DNA of 64,000 nucleotides from Mariniblastus sp. (lineage in GTDB: Bacteria; Planctomycetota; Planctomycetia; Pirellulales; Pirellulaceae). The notes below the pieces were generated by a model. That model did no database searches and was not told the origin of the DNA. It worked only from the letters and a program-made list of their open reading frames with translations. Shown in pieces: positions 55,561-64,000 of the stretch. The translations under genes were made by a program, and so were the position numbers. How positions within the stretch are numbered: position 1 is the first letter of the stretch; every line of letters begins with the position of its first letter. The DNA is taken from contig JAPKBL010000019.1 of the NCBI GenBank assembly GCA_028823415.1, positions 1 to 64,000 of the forward strand, given 5' to 3'.

Positions 55561-55968
55561 TCAAGGCACAATCACTCCCGTCAACAGCTCCCTTATTCCC
55601 CCTTCGATTGGAACTGAATCGCCGTTGTCTCGATTAATCAAAACGAAATGAAAGAGAGATTTCAGGGCTACTTTTGATTCACCATTCTTGTACATCAGTT
55701 GCTCGACTTCACCGCTGGCGGAACCAAGCGTTTTCAGACATGTCGTCACTTTTACCTGGTCACCTTCAAAAACAGGAATTCGAAACCGGATTCGCAAATC
55801 CACAATGATAAACCCCAGATTCCGTTCGGCGAGCATCGTGACCAGCCCAATCGACTCCGCGTATTGCCAACGGGCTTCTTCGAGCAATTCCAGATGCCGA
55901 CTGTTATTAACGTGGCCAAACGCGTCAGTGTGAAAGGTACGAATTGAGTAATTGGTTTCATGGATCAT
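55561..55968 (-). CDS. acyl-CoA thioesterase (YbgC/4HBT-like)
   Basis: A 135-residue hot-dog-fold thioesterase. The catalytic region is FHTDAFGHVNNSRHLELLEEARW, with Asp (residue 15) at the position of the YbgC nucleophile and the downstream Glu and Arg of the active site. The rest of the fold is present (GFIIVDLRIRFRIPVFEGDQVKVTT). It hydrolyses acyl-CoA thioesters; chain length is not evident. It is convergent with the J-like gene. The region upstream on the opposite strand holds a structured RNA. Confidence 0.92.
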   Translation of the reverse strand: MIHETNYSIRTFHTDAFGHVNNSRHLELLEEARWQYAESIGLVTMLAERNLGFIIVDLRIRFRIPVFEGDQVKVTTCLKTLGSASGEVEQLMYKNGESKVALKSLFHFVLINRDNGDSVPIEGGIRELLTGVIVP

Positions 55969-56122
55969 GATGCAAGTCTAACAAAACCGTGCTCCTTCCC
56001 CAATATCTAGCGAGACGACTAACTGGAACCCAAATTTGCGGAAGGCTCAACAACCGCTCTTTGATTCACCCCGTCAATCTGAGGCTCGTTTTACAAATCC
56101 AACAAACTAAAAATATTTGGTG

Positions 56123-56150
56123 TTGACCACTGAGACTTTACCCGTAAACT
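56123..56150 (+). promoter_or_regulatory. sigma-70 promoter upstream of a structured RNA
   Basis: TTGACC (56123-56128) and TAAACT (56145-56150) are separated by 16 bases. Transcription would start near 56157, just before the RNA structure described next. Confidence 0.55.
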
Positions 56151-56156
56151 GTGCAC

Positions 56157-56383
56157 GTCATGAGCATACAAAGGTCCCACAGATCGAAACTTTTTCTTGA
56201 CTTAAAGAGCGGCCAAAACCGCTTCCAAGTGGAGACCTACCGCGCGCACATGCTCCATGTAAGTCAGTCCATCTGTGACATTCCGTGGATTAGACGGAAT
56301 CAACAATTCATCAGCGCGCAGCGTTAGCGATCGACATAATCGAACGATTCTAAAGCCCGTGCTCACCAGCACGGGCTTTTTTT
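56157..56383 (+). ncRNA. putative structured RNA, about 225 nt, upstream of marC
   Basis: A nested fold can be drawn by eye. The outer stem is CACAGAT (56178-56184) with ATCTGTG (56271-56277). The inner stem is TGACTTA (56198-56204) with TAAGTCA (56260-56266). Inside it are hairpins AGCGG/CCGCT (56208-56223) and TGGAG/CTCCA (56230-56257). A 7-bp hairpin ATTCCGT/ACGGAAT follows at 56280-56300. GCGCGC in a loop (56242-56247) could pair with GCGCGC at 56314-56319 as a pseudoknot. A promoter and a strong terminator bracket it, and no protein gene precedes it on this strand. It does not match tmRNA, SRP RNA or RNase P RNA. It could be a small RNA (6S-like) or an attenuating leader of marC. Confidence 0.6.
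56352..56383 (+). terminator. strong rho-independent terminator after the structured RNA
   Basis: AAAGCCCGTGCT (56352-56363) pairs perfectly with AGCACGGGCTTT (56368-56379) around a 4-base loop, with a T run to 56383. It lies 42 bases before the marC start codon. Confidence 0.95.
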
Positions 56384-56424
56384 ATAGGCCGGCATTCTAT
56401 TGCCTTTTTGCAGATTTAAGAACC

Positions 56425-56994
56425 ATGTTCAAAGATATACTCCCAGTTTCACTCGTTTTGTTTTCCGTCATCGACATCTTCGGCTCACTCCCTGTCATCG
56501 TCGATATCAAAAATCGAGCCGGCAACTTACAGGCCATCAAAACAACACTCGCCGCCGGTTTGCTAATGTTGCTGTTCCTGTTCATTGGGGACTCGATCCT
56601 CCATCTACTTGGAACGGACGTGAATTCTTTTGCGATCGCCGGAGCGATCGTGATTCTCTTGATTGGACTCGAGATGGTGCTCGGGATTCACTTGTTTAAG
56701 CAAAATCCCGACGAGACAGATACCACATCCATCGTGCCTCTTGCATTTCCCTTGATCGCTGGGGCTGGCACCCTTACGACGATTCTCTCCCTGAAATCCG
56801 AATTCAGTCAGTCGAGCATTATGGCAGGCGTCGTTATCAATTTAGCAATCGTATATGGCGTTCTAAAATCCTGCGGTTGGATCGAGCGGCGATTGGGGCG
56901 CGGCGGACTCTCAGTCTTAAGGAAAGTCTTTGGCATTGTTTTGCTCTCGATCGCCGTCAGGCTTCTCCGCACCAACTTGTTAGAACAAATCTAG
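56425..56994 (+). CDS. MarC family integral membrane protein
   Basis: A 189-residue polytopic membrane protein of the MarC/UPF0056 family. I start at ATG 56425 (MFKDILPVSLVLFSVIDIFG); the long frame from 56275 crosses the terminator and is not credible. About six membrane segments are present, with the family motif VPLAFPLIAGAGTLTTIL. MarC proteins were once thought to export antibiotics, but their function remains unknown. No ribosome site is evident. The terminator 42 bases upstream means it is either controlled by attenuation or has another promoter within that gap. Confidence 0.9.
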   Translation: MFKDILPVSLVLFSVIDIFGSLPVIVDIKNRAGNLQAIKTTLAAGLLMLLFLFIGDSILHLLGTDVNSFAIAGAIVILLIGLEMVLGIHLFKQNPDETDTTSIVPLAFPLIAGAGTLTTILSLKSEFSQSSIMAGVVINLAIVYGVLKSCGWIERRLGRGGLSVLRKVFGIVLLSIAVRLLRTNLLEQI

Positions 56995-57036
56995 ATTCTG
57001 CCCGGTGGCACCTGTAACAACCGCAATTTTGAACGT

Positions 57037-58452
57037 TTACTTTTGAGGTGTTGGCGGTTTGACTTTCAACAAATCACCAATCGCACTTGCCGGGTTCGAG
57101 GGGCTCAATGACGCAAGATCAAGCTCTGGACGAACGCCGTTGATCACCGACTCGGGCACCACATAAACCCACTCTGCTCGTAAACGGTTAAACGCGGAAG
57201 CGCGAAGGGTGGCAGCCTTGAGTTTGTTTGTGCGATCCTCAAATTTTTTGAGGAAGTCCTTGTTGGCTTGTGCATCTACCTCGGAATCACCGTCGCCCTT
57301 CGGCTTCTGAGGCATTGGAAAGACCGATGCCTCAACCTCCGCACTGAACAACACGTAATAACTTAGTTGCAAATCCTCATCCGAAGATCGGTCAGAAAGG
57401 CCGCCAATGTACATCGTCACCTTGAGGCCATCTTTCGTCGTTACTGATACCTCGCCACCGGACGACTTGAATCGATAAACGCCATTGGCAAATCCAATTT
57501 TGTAAAACCCAAAATTCTCGAGTGACTTCAGGACTGTCGTATCCGAATCCGCCGAAGGATTTTCGAACAGTTTTTGCATTTTATCATTTTTTCGCAGGAC
57601 GTCAGAAAACCTGATATTGAGTAACTGACGGAATAAGGACTGAACTTGCTGCTGCATCTTCGTGGAAATCTGACTGGGCTGCCACTCTTTCCCTTTCGCA
57701 ACGTCGAGCTTCAACAGGTTAACTCCAGTCTGCCCAACATTTAACTTTGCTCGGTAATTTAGAGTTTCAGACGCGACACCTTCGGACGGTGTCAACCGAT
57801 AATCTGTCACCTGTATTTCGTCAACCGGAATATTGTTGAGCAACTCAAACAGGTTAGGATCTACCCACTTTTCAAAATCCGTAGCCAGTGCGTTCGGATT
57901 AAAATCAACAACGTAAACACTCGGCTGCCCTGGTACTCGCACGAACCGCTTCTTCCCATTTGGATCATTCTTGAGGGCCGCGCCAACAATCAATTTCCCA
58001 AGCGGCTTTCCATTACGGTCTTCCAAAACGATTTTAGTACCAAGTCCAGAACGGTTGGGTTGCGTCAGGTGATCCTCAGGATCGACGACCCCGTATTCGA
58101 AATGGTCCTGCTGATCCTCGGTCTTTTCCTCCAAAACGACAATTCCCGTTAATGAATTTGCGGCTGCTGAAACCTGCTCTGCGTTGGACGCGACGTATTT
58201 TCGATTTTGAAGTAAAACCCATTTTTCACCATCTCGCTCAAGCTGGATTTTCTCAATCTCATTTTTATCGGTATTAAACTCTTGAATTTCGATCGCCCGA
58301 ACGGCGGTTGTGTCGTAAGCGTCGAACAATGGATTTCCAACCATTTCGCTCTCGATCACCTGTTCGGGCCAAGGATAAAAGGACGCCGCGATGGCTGAGG
58401 AGACAACCGCGAGCAGAACCATAAATAGCGTTTTGAAAGTGGGATTGTTCAT
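57037..58452 (-). CDS. DUF4340 protein partner of the GldFG transporter
   Basis: A 471-residue membrane-anchored protein with a DUF4340 domain. I start at ATG 58452 (MNNPTFKTLFMVLLAVV), which gives an N-terminal membrane anchor of about 20 residues; the longer frame from 58584 overlaps the upstream gene. The extracytoplasmic part has repeated beta domains typical of the family: KIQLERDGEKWVL, GLGTKIVLEDRNGKPLGKL and YVVDFNPNALATDFEKWVD. DUF4340 genes usually follow GldG-type proteins, as here. It is the last gene of a minus-strand ABC operon. Confidence 0.9.
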   Translation of the reverse strand: MNNPTFKTLFMVLLAVVSSAIAASFYPWPEQVIESEMVGNPLFDAYDTTAVRAIEIQEFNTDKNEIEKIQLERDGEKWVLLQNRKYVASNAEQVSAAANSLTGIVVLEEKTEDQQDHFEYGVVDPEDHLTQPNRSGLGTKIVLEDRNGKPLGKLIVGAALKNDPNGKKRFVRVPGQPSVYVVDFNPNALATDFEKWVDPNLFELLNNIPVDEIQVTDYRLTPSEGVASETLNYRAKLNVGQTGVNLLKLDVAKGKEWQPSQISTKMQQQVQSLFRQLLNIRFSDVLRKNDKMQKLFENPSADSDTTVLKSLENFGFYKIGFANGVYRFKSSGGEVSVTTKDGLKVTMYIGGLSDRSSDEDLQLSYYVLFSAEVEASVFPMPQKPKGDGDSEVDAQANKDFLKKFEDRTNKLKAATLRASAFNRLRAEWVYVVPESVINGVRPELDLASLSPSNPASAIGDLLKVKPPTPQK

Positions 58453-58519
58453 GGGAAAAATTCGGATTGAAGCTCTATACAAAAAATCTAAATATGAATT
58501 TGCCAAACAACAGCAGGAA

Positions 58520-61465
58520 CTACTTGAGACGGCGGGCTTTGGAAATACCTTCTCGCTCTCGAAGCCGGCGACGGGTAAACACAATCAAACCAACTAGCAT
58601 GGGCGGTATCGGTGGGAGGATCACGGCCGCCAATTTAAATTGCCGTTGAATTTCTTGAATTTCCAGCTCGGCATCAAGATCGATTCGACGTTTCTTGTCA
58701 CTTCTTTCATTCTCAAATTCCAACTGTTTACTCTTGTATTTTTCTTGCAAATCACGAACCTGTTGCTCGAGAAGTCGCTGTTTTGCAGCCAATTTGGCCG
58801 CGTCATAATATTGATTGTTATTCTTTTTCCGCAGCTCTTTCTGAATTTCATCTTCCGTCGGCTTTAGCTTCGCCCGAATATCATTCTGTGCTTTCGTGAT
58901 GTTCGTCGTGAGCTCAATTTGCAATTGCTGATCCAAATCAAAAACACGTTGCATCGATGCTTCGTAGGTTTTCTCCACAACCGCGAGAGTAACATGATCA
59001 ACTTTTCGATTCCGCAGCCCAAGATAAATCCCTTCACCTGCCAAGGCATCAATCACATTCAAGACGAAACTCATATTCTGATAGCGATATTCAACGCCAT
59101 CTACGATCGGCGTTTCCCGCATGGAAACATAAAAGTCGCTGAGCGTATCAATATCGGCAACATAGATTACATCCGTTTTCTGTTTCGAGATTACACCAGC
59201 CGCCTCTTTGGTCGGCACCCCTTTATCAACTTCATTTCCGTGGATATAGGCTGCTAATGTGAACTGGCGATTCGCAGAACCACTTTGATCATCTCGCCGT
59301 TCCATCACATTGGAAACAGCAATTTTCCCTGCCATATTAGTTTCAACCAGTTTTTCAAATTCTAATTTGGCTCCCTGAGTTGGCTGGATATACCCGCAAT
59401 ACTGAAAATAAAGTTCATTGACCCCACTAGTTGCCGGATGCTCTGGTGAAAAATACCCCTGTCCATCAGAAACGATCAGCCGTTCTCTTTGATTGAGAAC
59501 ACTATTTCGTGGATAGGGATTATTAGAAGACATCTGCCAAACGATAAAGGCATCTTTATCCGCCACTCTTTGATTGGGATTAACTGTTGACGGTTTGGCT
59601 AATTGCTTGCGATCAACATCGAGATCAATTGCATCCCACAGCTCTTGAATCACTGCTTTTTCGCTGCCGTTACGAGCAAACAGTCGCGGCATGTAGGTGG
59701 GTGGAATGTAATTAAAGTTCTCGGGCGAGGGCAGGGGATCTTCAAAGATCGCAGTTGGCTGCCCGAGTTGGATTGCATTGATAATGTTACCCATTTCTGC
59801 CGGCGTTGTCTGCGATGGTTGAACAACGAGCAGGACATCGTAGCGCCGTTTTATTGGACTCCCGTTCTCATCTTCAATCCACATCGAAATCGGTGTCGAC
59901 GCGTCAACTTGTTCCACATTGTATTGCTTCTCAATTTCGGTAAGCAATCGCAACCGGGGAATACGGGATAACTCCTGACCGTTGTTGACCGTTGCGCCCA
60001 TGATCATCGCATCGGTCTGAACAATCCCGATCGTTTTTCGTTCGGTCTGCGAAACGGTGTTAATCGAACGCATCAGTTCGTATTCAACGGGAATACCATA
60101 TGGCATAAAAGGAAGCACAATTCGCTCTAGTCCACTGGAAAAGGCCACGCCAAGAATCACGTCCTCTTCTCGCAATGCCCCCCTCGATTGACTCATGACT
60201 TTGACCGGACGAATGCCGTATTTTTTTTCCGCCAAAATCGCTTCTTCGCTAAATGGCTCAACCCCTTGATGCAAATTAACTTGAATGCGGCTTCCACCAA
60301 GAACATCAAATTCACGCAACAAATTCACAAGGTCGTATTTTATTTTCACATACTCACTAGGCACTTTAGCACCGACGTAAGCCTCAATTTTGATTGGAGG
60401 TTTATCCTCGCTTCCCTCCGCCGACAACGCCTCAAGAAGCTCCGTGGTGACGGGCGCAAGCGTACTTACCTGGGCATCAGAAATGTCAATCCGAAGCCGG
60501 TTAAGCGGACTGTATTGGACAATCAATACGGCTGCGACCACCATGACCACCAGACAAGCCGCCCGCACGAGATAGTGCCACAAATACGACGTACCGTCCC
60601 GACCGCCCAGCCAGTGTCGCCTTCCGATTAAAATCAAACTGAGGTAAACACCAACGACAATAATGCCAATGAAATAACAGATCGACGGAGCACTAATTAA
60701 CCCGCGTCCAAAGGGTTCAAACCGCTGTAGCAACGACCATTCAAACAAACGCTGAATCCAAGTTGAGTTCGAAAAAATCACATCGGCATTGGAAAAGAAA
60801 GCCAAGGGTGCATTAAGTGCAGCGCCAAAAATAAACCCAACGGTTAGGTTACTGGTTAAAAACGAGGCCACCATGCCAAGGGCAATCATCGACACGCCCA
60901 TGAACCAGTATCCGAGGTAGGTTGAGAACAACAACAGGTTGTCCAACTGCCCTCCGGTCATAGCCAACAACACTGCGTAATTCGATAATTGAGAAAACAG
61001 CAGGGATACCGTAAACACTAGCACAGCGGCAAAGTATTTCCCGATCACAATATCGAAGTCTTTCGCAGGCAGCGTCAAAAGCAACTCATCGGTTCCATGA
61101 CGTTTTTCTTCCGCCCAAATACTCATCGTAATCGCCGGGATAAATATCAACATGATGTAGGGCAAGTACGTATTCAGTTGATCGAAATTGGCCAAATTGG
61201 TCGTGAAAAATTCGTGTGGCCAGAATGCCGCAAATGAAGTCAACAGGACGAACAGACACAAGAAAACGTATCCGGTGGGATTGCTAAAATACCCAATAAA
61301 ATTCCGCTTCATAACGGCAAAGGCTGCCTGACGCCAAATCCCTAACGGCAACATCAAAAGCACCAAAGCAACAAGAAACATCATGTCGACGATTAACATG
61401 AATACAAACTCAGTCACCTGAGTTAACTGAAGGCTCGTCTGAGCGAGATGAAGGCTCGTGTCCAT
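58520..61465 (-). CDS. fused ABC-2 permease and GldG-type extracytoplasmic protein
   Basis: A 981-residue fusion. The N-terminal part (about 1-290) is a GldF-like ABC-2 permease with six membrane segments and the conserved EEKRHGTDELLLTLP motif. After a further membrane segment (about 310-330), the C-terminal part is GldG-like: IDISDAQVSTLAP, IKIEAYVGAKVPSEYVKIKYDLVNLLREF, and the DVLLVVQPSQTTPAEM region. A coiled coil of about 100 residues (about 845-945) and a last membrane helix close the protein. In Bacteroidetes GldF and GldG are separate gliding subunits; in Planctomycetes the role is unknown. Confidence 0.93.
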   Translation of the reverse strand: MDTSLHLAQTSLQLTQVTEFVFMLIVDMMFLVALVLLMLPLGIWRQAAFAVMKRNFIGYFSNPTGYVFLCLFVLLTSFAAFWPHEFFTTNLANFDQLNTYLPYIMLIFIPAITMSIWAEEKRHGTDELLLTLPAKDFDIVIGKYFAAVLVFTVSLLFSQLSNYAVLLAMTGGQLDNLLLFSTYLGYWFMGVSMIALGMVASFLTSNLTVGFIFGAALNAPLAFFSNADVIFSNSTWIQRLFEWSLLQRFEPFGRGLISAPSICYFIGIIVVGVYLSLILIGRRHWLGGRDGTSYLWHYLVRAACLVVMVVAAVLIVQYSPLNRLRIDISDAQVSTLAPVTTELLEALSAEGSEDKPPIKIEAYVGAKVPSEYVKIKYDLVNLLREFDVLGGSRIQVNLHQGVEPFSEEAILAEKKYGIRPVKVMSQSRGALREEDVILGVAFSSGLERIVLPFMPYGIPVEYELMRSINTVSQTERKTIGIVQTDAMIMGATVNNGQELSRIPRLRLLTEIEKQYNVEQVDASTPISMWIEDENGSPIKRRYDVLLVVQPSQTTPAEMGNIINAIQLGQPTAIFEDPLPSPENFNYIPPTYMPRLFARNGSEKAVIQELWDAIDLDVDRKQLAKPSTVNPNQRVADKDAFIVWQMSSNNPYPRNSVLNQRERLIVSDGQGYFSPEHPATSGVNELYFQYCGYIQPTQGAKLEFEKLVETNMAGKIAVSNVMERRDDQSGSANRQFTLAAYIHGNEVDKGVPTKEAAGVISKQKTDVIYVADIDTLSDFYVSMRETPIVDGVEYRYQNMSFVLNVIDALAGEGIYLGLRNRKVDHVTLAVVEKTYEASMQRVFDLDQQLQIELTTNITKAQNDIRAKLKPTEDEIQKELRKKNNNQYYDAAKLAAKQRLLEQQVRDLQEKYKSKQLEFENERSDKKRRIDLDAELEIQEIQRQFKLAAVILPPIPPMLVGLIVFTRRRLREREGISKARRLK

Positions 61466-61528
61466 AAAAAATCCGCTATTTATATTTCGTCAATAGTTAA
61501 GTATCAAAACGTCAACGCGTTCCAAGTA

Positions 61529-62341
61529 TCAATCTTCATCATTCGTGTTGTCGAGTTTTACACCAGTCTCAGAATCATGACCGGTCAGATTCGCAAACAC
61601 GGCATCTAACCCTTGATGGGTTGGATCAATATCCTCTAATTTGCCATCATAGACTTTTCGCCCCTCGTTGATCATCACGACCCGATCGGCCATCGCCTCG
61701 ACCTCTTGAAGAATGTGAGTGGATAGCAAGATTGTCTTTTCTTGGCCAAGACGTTTCATCGTTTGCCGAACGCCCCGAATCTGATTCGGATCCAACCCGG
61801 AAGTCGGTTCATCAAGAATCAAAACGTCGGGTTCATGAATCAACGCTTGAGCCATCCCGACCCGTTGTCGAAAGCCCTTGGATAGTTTGCTAATCGGCTT
61901 ATAAATCACACTGCTAAGAGCACAGAGATCAACCACCTTTTCGATCCGATAGCGCTTGGTCGCCTTATTCATCCCGCGGGCTTCAGCAAAAAAATCAAGC
62001 AAGCTATAGGGCGTCATCTCTGGATACAAAGGGCCTGTCTCTGGCAAGTAACCTAGTCTTTGGGAACCAGCTAGACGATCCGTATTCATATCGAAACCAG
62101 CTATTCTGGCAACGCCTTGGGACGGCGACAAATACCCGGTCAAAATTTTCATAGTGGTGCTTTTCCCAGCACCATTAGGTCCCAAAAATGCGACCACCTC
62201 TCCTTTGAAAACTTTAAAAGAAACCTCACGGGTCGCAGCAAACATCCCGTAAAACTTTGACAACCCATCCGCTTCAATCATGGGTGTCTGCTGAGCGGAT
62301 TTTTGAGATTCTTCAACTATCGTCTCGGTTTCAGCTGACAT
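61529..62341 (-). CDS. ABC transporter ATP-binding protein (GldA-like)
   Basis: A 270-residue ATPase that energises the downstream GldFG fusion. Walker A is GPNGAGKST, the signature LSKGFRQRVGMAQAL, Walker B VLILDEPTSGLDP, and the switch His is in LSTHILQEVEAM. It closely fits the GldA/ABC-2 type. The acidic Ser/Thr-rich N-terminus and the Asp-rich C-terminus are short extensions. The stop is 63 bases before the GldFG gene. The 365-base gap upstream contains no credible gene. Confidence 0.95.
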   Translation of the reverse strand: MSAETETIVEESQKSAQQTPMIEADGLSKFYGMFAATREVSFKVFKGEVVAFLGPNGAGKSTTMKILTGYLSPSQGVARIAGFDMNTDRLAGSQRLGYLPETGPLYPEMTPYSLLDFFAEARGMNKATKRYRIEKVVDLCALSSVIYKPISKLSKGFRQRVGMAQALIHEPDVLILDEPTSGLDPNQIRGVRQTMKRLGQEKTILLSTHILQEVEAMADRVVMINEGRKVYDGKLEDIDPTHQGLDAVFANLTGHDSETGVKLDNTNDED

Positions 62342-62706
62342 CGTTTTGCTCTACTGTTTAATTCGCATGTTCTGGAAGTTCAGGCCGTAAAATAAAACAG
62401 CCCTGAGGCGATTTACCAACGCCCGCGTCGGCAGAGGCATGCCCCGCACCGAATCACCGCTTACCTTTTTCAATCGGCTATTTTGGTTCGAACAACCGAG
62501 CTTGTCGAGCGTCTCTGGACACTCTCGAAAAACCGTTGAATTCCTACCACGTTTCGGTGGGTTGTAGCGAACGTAACGCTCACAATTACTGCCCAAAAAG
62601 ACAGGAAACCACCCTGTTTGCTACGCGGTTGGTAAAAAAACGGTTCAAAATCAAAATTCTGGTCAAAACGCAAAAAATCAACAGTCCGGCACACTGATTC
62701 AGAGAA
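62342..62706. other. gap upstream of the gliding-type ABC operon
   Basis: 365 bases that should contain the operon promoter. Two frames of 74 and 81 codons exist on the minus strand, but both are Arg/Asn-rich, without ribosome sites, and look like chance. I see no strong promoter or RNA fold. Confidence 0.4.
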
Positions 62707-63375
62707 TCAGAGCTGATCCAACCATTGCCTTGTCAATCGCCCCATTTCATCAAAAACATCTTCATTAGTTTTACGAGATCGCTTCGACACGCGGTAACCA
62801 TGATCGACAGCATCCAAAGTCTGAATCGTTGCTGATTGGCGAATCTGCTGATAGACGGGTTGGAATAATGCAAACGTAAATAATGGATCCTTCGTTCCCG
62901 TGAAAAAAAGAAGCGGCGCCTTTATCTTTGGCAAGTGCTGAGCCCGCTCATTGGCTGGTTTCCCGCGAGGATGTAAAGGGAATGCAAAAAAAACGAAGCC
63001 TTTGACGTTACATAATCTGTTTTCTGATGCCGCAATGGAAGTCATCCTGCCACCGAAAGAATGCCCACCGGCAAACAAGGGTAATCGCGGTTCAAGCATT
63101 TTGGCTAGTCCCACGGCGCGTTCAACGGTTGACAACGAAACTTCCAGCGAATCGCGACCTCCACCTCGCTCCCCGAACGGAAACTGATATCGTAGTGTGG
63201 CAATCCGATTGCCGTGCATTACCTCTGCGATTCGCTGCATATTTCGATGGTACATTCCAGCACCCGCCCCGTGGGCCAAGACTAACAGAGCGGTTGCCCG
63301 GACGGGAACTTCCAGAATAGAAGAGACGTCCGGTTTGTTTGGGTGGGCTGAAAACAGCTGCTCTTTCGTTTTCAT
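62707..63375 (-). CDS. Tex30/KANL3-like alpha/beta hydrolase
   Basis: A 222-residue alpha/beta hydrolase. The family pattern is LVLAHGAGAGMYHRNM (oxyanion region), TLRYQFPFGERGGGRD, then the nucleophile elbow GGHSFGGRM (Ser), FTGTKDPLFTF (Asp) and DAVDHGYRVSKRSRK (His). This arrangement is that of the Tex30/KANL3 group, whose bacterial members are uncharacterised. It has no signal peptide. The gene is preceded by a low-complexity protein gene on the same strand, 98 bases away. Confidence 0.92.
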   Translation of the reverse strand: MKTKEQLFSAHPNKPDVSSILEVPVRATALLVLAHGAGAGMYHRNMQRIAEVMHGNRIATLRYQFPFGERGGGRDSLEVSLSTVERAVGLAKMLEPRLPLFAGGHSFGGRMTSIAASENRLCNVKGFVFFAFPLHPRGKPANERAQHLPKIKAPLLFFTGTKDPLFTFALFQPVYQQIRQSATIQTLDAVDHGYRVSKRSRKTNEDVFDEMGRLTRQWLDQL

Positions 63376-63473
63376 TCAACCCCATCCAAAATCAACCCGG
63401 TGGGTATCGACATTACAGGATCGCAAAAATGGAATAACTTCAATTTACAGAGTAAACAAGATTTTAGACCATA

Positions 63474-64000
63474 CTAATTGTCGTTGGCTCGATTAAGGTC
63501 TCGCATGAACGAGTTAAAATCGGGAACCCGCTCCGCAGGAGGACGATTAACGGCACTGTCTTGCCCAAGCCCTTCTGCGGATTCATCCACTGTCTTCGCT
63601 CTGCGGCTTTCACTTTTGGGTCGCAACCCAAGACTCCGAAGCGACTTTTCATACTTCTTCTGCGACTCGAGCGTGCCCACATCAGCCGCATCTTTCATTT
63701 CTTCCCATCGACGCAGAAAATTTTCCAAATCTGCTTTTGTCCAATTCATCTTGTCCAGTAATTCCGGATCTGGATCGTATCGCTGATCGGATAGCTTTTT
63801 CAGCACCATATCAGTCGCCTTTTTTGCATGGTCGAGATTTGTCTTGTCACGCTCAAGCATCTCGCCTTGAGGGGCTCCCCCTCCGGCCCCAGTACCCATC
63901 GCACTTGAATCCTGTGCACCGCCGGCAGACGTTGACTGACTAGACTCACCTGAAGGAGATCCTTCGGTTTGGCTGCTCGACGCTTCGCTTCCACTAGAAC
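63474..64000 (-). CDS. low-complexity protein with conserved C-terminal domain (5' truncated)
   Basis: The last 175 codons of a gene that enters from beyond the window edge; the frame stays open to base 64000. The visible N-terminal part is Ser, Gly, Gln and Glu-rich (SSGSEASSSQTEGSPSGE). The C-terminal 130 residues are predicted helical, with DPELLDKMNWTKADLENFLRRWEEMKD, a motif I recall from long planctomycete membrane-associated proteins. The ATG at 63899 is unlikely to be the true start. Function unknown. Confidence 0.8.
   Translation of the reverse strand, partial: SSGSEASSSQTEGSPSGESSQSTSAGGAQDSSAMGTGAGGGAPQGEMLERDKTNLDHAKKATDMVLKKLSDQRYDPDPELLDKMNWTKADLENFLRRWEEMKDAADVGTLESQKKYEKSLRSLGLRPKSESRRAKTVDESAEGLGQDSAVNRPPAERVPDFNSFMRDLNRANDN

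Noticed and set aside
56275-56424. N-terminal extension of the MarC gene from 56275
   Set aside because: It would translate through a strong terminator hairpin and adds 50 residues absent from the family.
62351-62694. Two minus-strand frames of 81 and 74 codons upstream of the GldA-like gene
   Set aside because: Overlapping each other in different frames, without ribosome sites, and unlike any protein I know.
1-64000. Mobile elements, CRISPR arrays, tRNA and rRNA genes
   Set aside because: None were found by reading for transposase motifs, repeat-spacer patterns, T-loop sequences or conserved rRNA segments. Short or degenerate cases could have been missed.

Overview
This window most likely comes from a member of the Planctomycetota, probably the Pirellulales. 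That is an inference from gene content. The signs are an over-long ribosomal protein L17 with an acidic tail, an rpmJ-rpsM-rpsK-rpoA-rplQ cluster lacking rpsD, lid-less DnaK-like proteins, a degenerate J-domain membrane protein beside one of them, a GldF-GldG fusion with a DUF4340 partner, a secreted sulfatase, and a secreted protein of about 2156 residues. Base composition looks moderate for the phylum. I saw no insertion sequences, phage genes, CRISPR arrays, tRNAs or rRNAs, so this reads as a chromosomal core segment.

Layout. 1-2490: secreted alpha/beta hydrolase and a cold-shock protein with promoter and terminator. 2943-6629: MlaE, MlaF and MlaD lipid-transport genes, overlapped by a MOSC-domain gene. 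6689-12151: PEGA lipoprotein, membrane-anchored PP2C phosphatase, and a histidine kinase/NtrC-type regulator pair. 12195-17476: a D-threonine-aldolase-like PLP enzyme, metG, a hydrolase and a secreted propeller protein. 17504-22923: a possible BshC relative with a family 2 glycosyltransferase, a DUF34 protein, a TIM-barrel isomerase and EpmB, which is divergent from efp. 23878-34166: metallo-beta-lactamase RNase-like protein, sulfatase, the giant protein on its own transcript, and a hypothetical protein.

34250-37638 is the ribosomal protein/RNA polymerase alpha operon on the minus strand, with a visible promoter and terminator. rpmJ in it is only 37 codons. 38021-45548: DNA glycosylase, a PaaK-like ligase/cysteine-desulfurase-like/DUF971 operon, enoyl-CoA hydratase, TIM-barrel isomerase, M50 protease and a 29-codon membrane microprotein. 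45889-55489: two Hsp70-like proteins around a DUF4212/sodium symporter pair and an astB/DUF502 pair; the second Hsp70 is followed by the J-like membrane protein. 55561-64000: thioesterase, a structured RNA with its own promoter and terminator, a MarC-family protein, the DUF4340/GldFG/GldA-type ABC cluster, a Tex30-like hydrolase and a truncated low-complexity protein.

The most unusual items are the structured RNA at 56157-56383, the giant secreted protein, the 29-residue membrane protein, and the Hsp70/J-like pair. Three short protein-like reading frames in apparent gaps (7149-7316, 37679-37846, 51730-51888) and a recurring pattern of short tandem duplications near gene ends also deserve a look.
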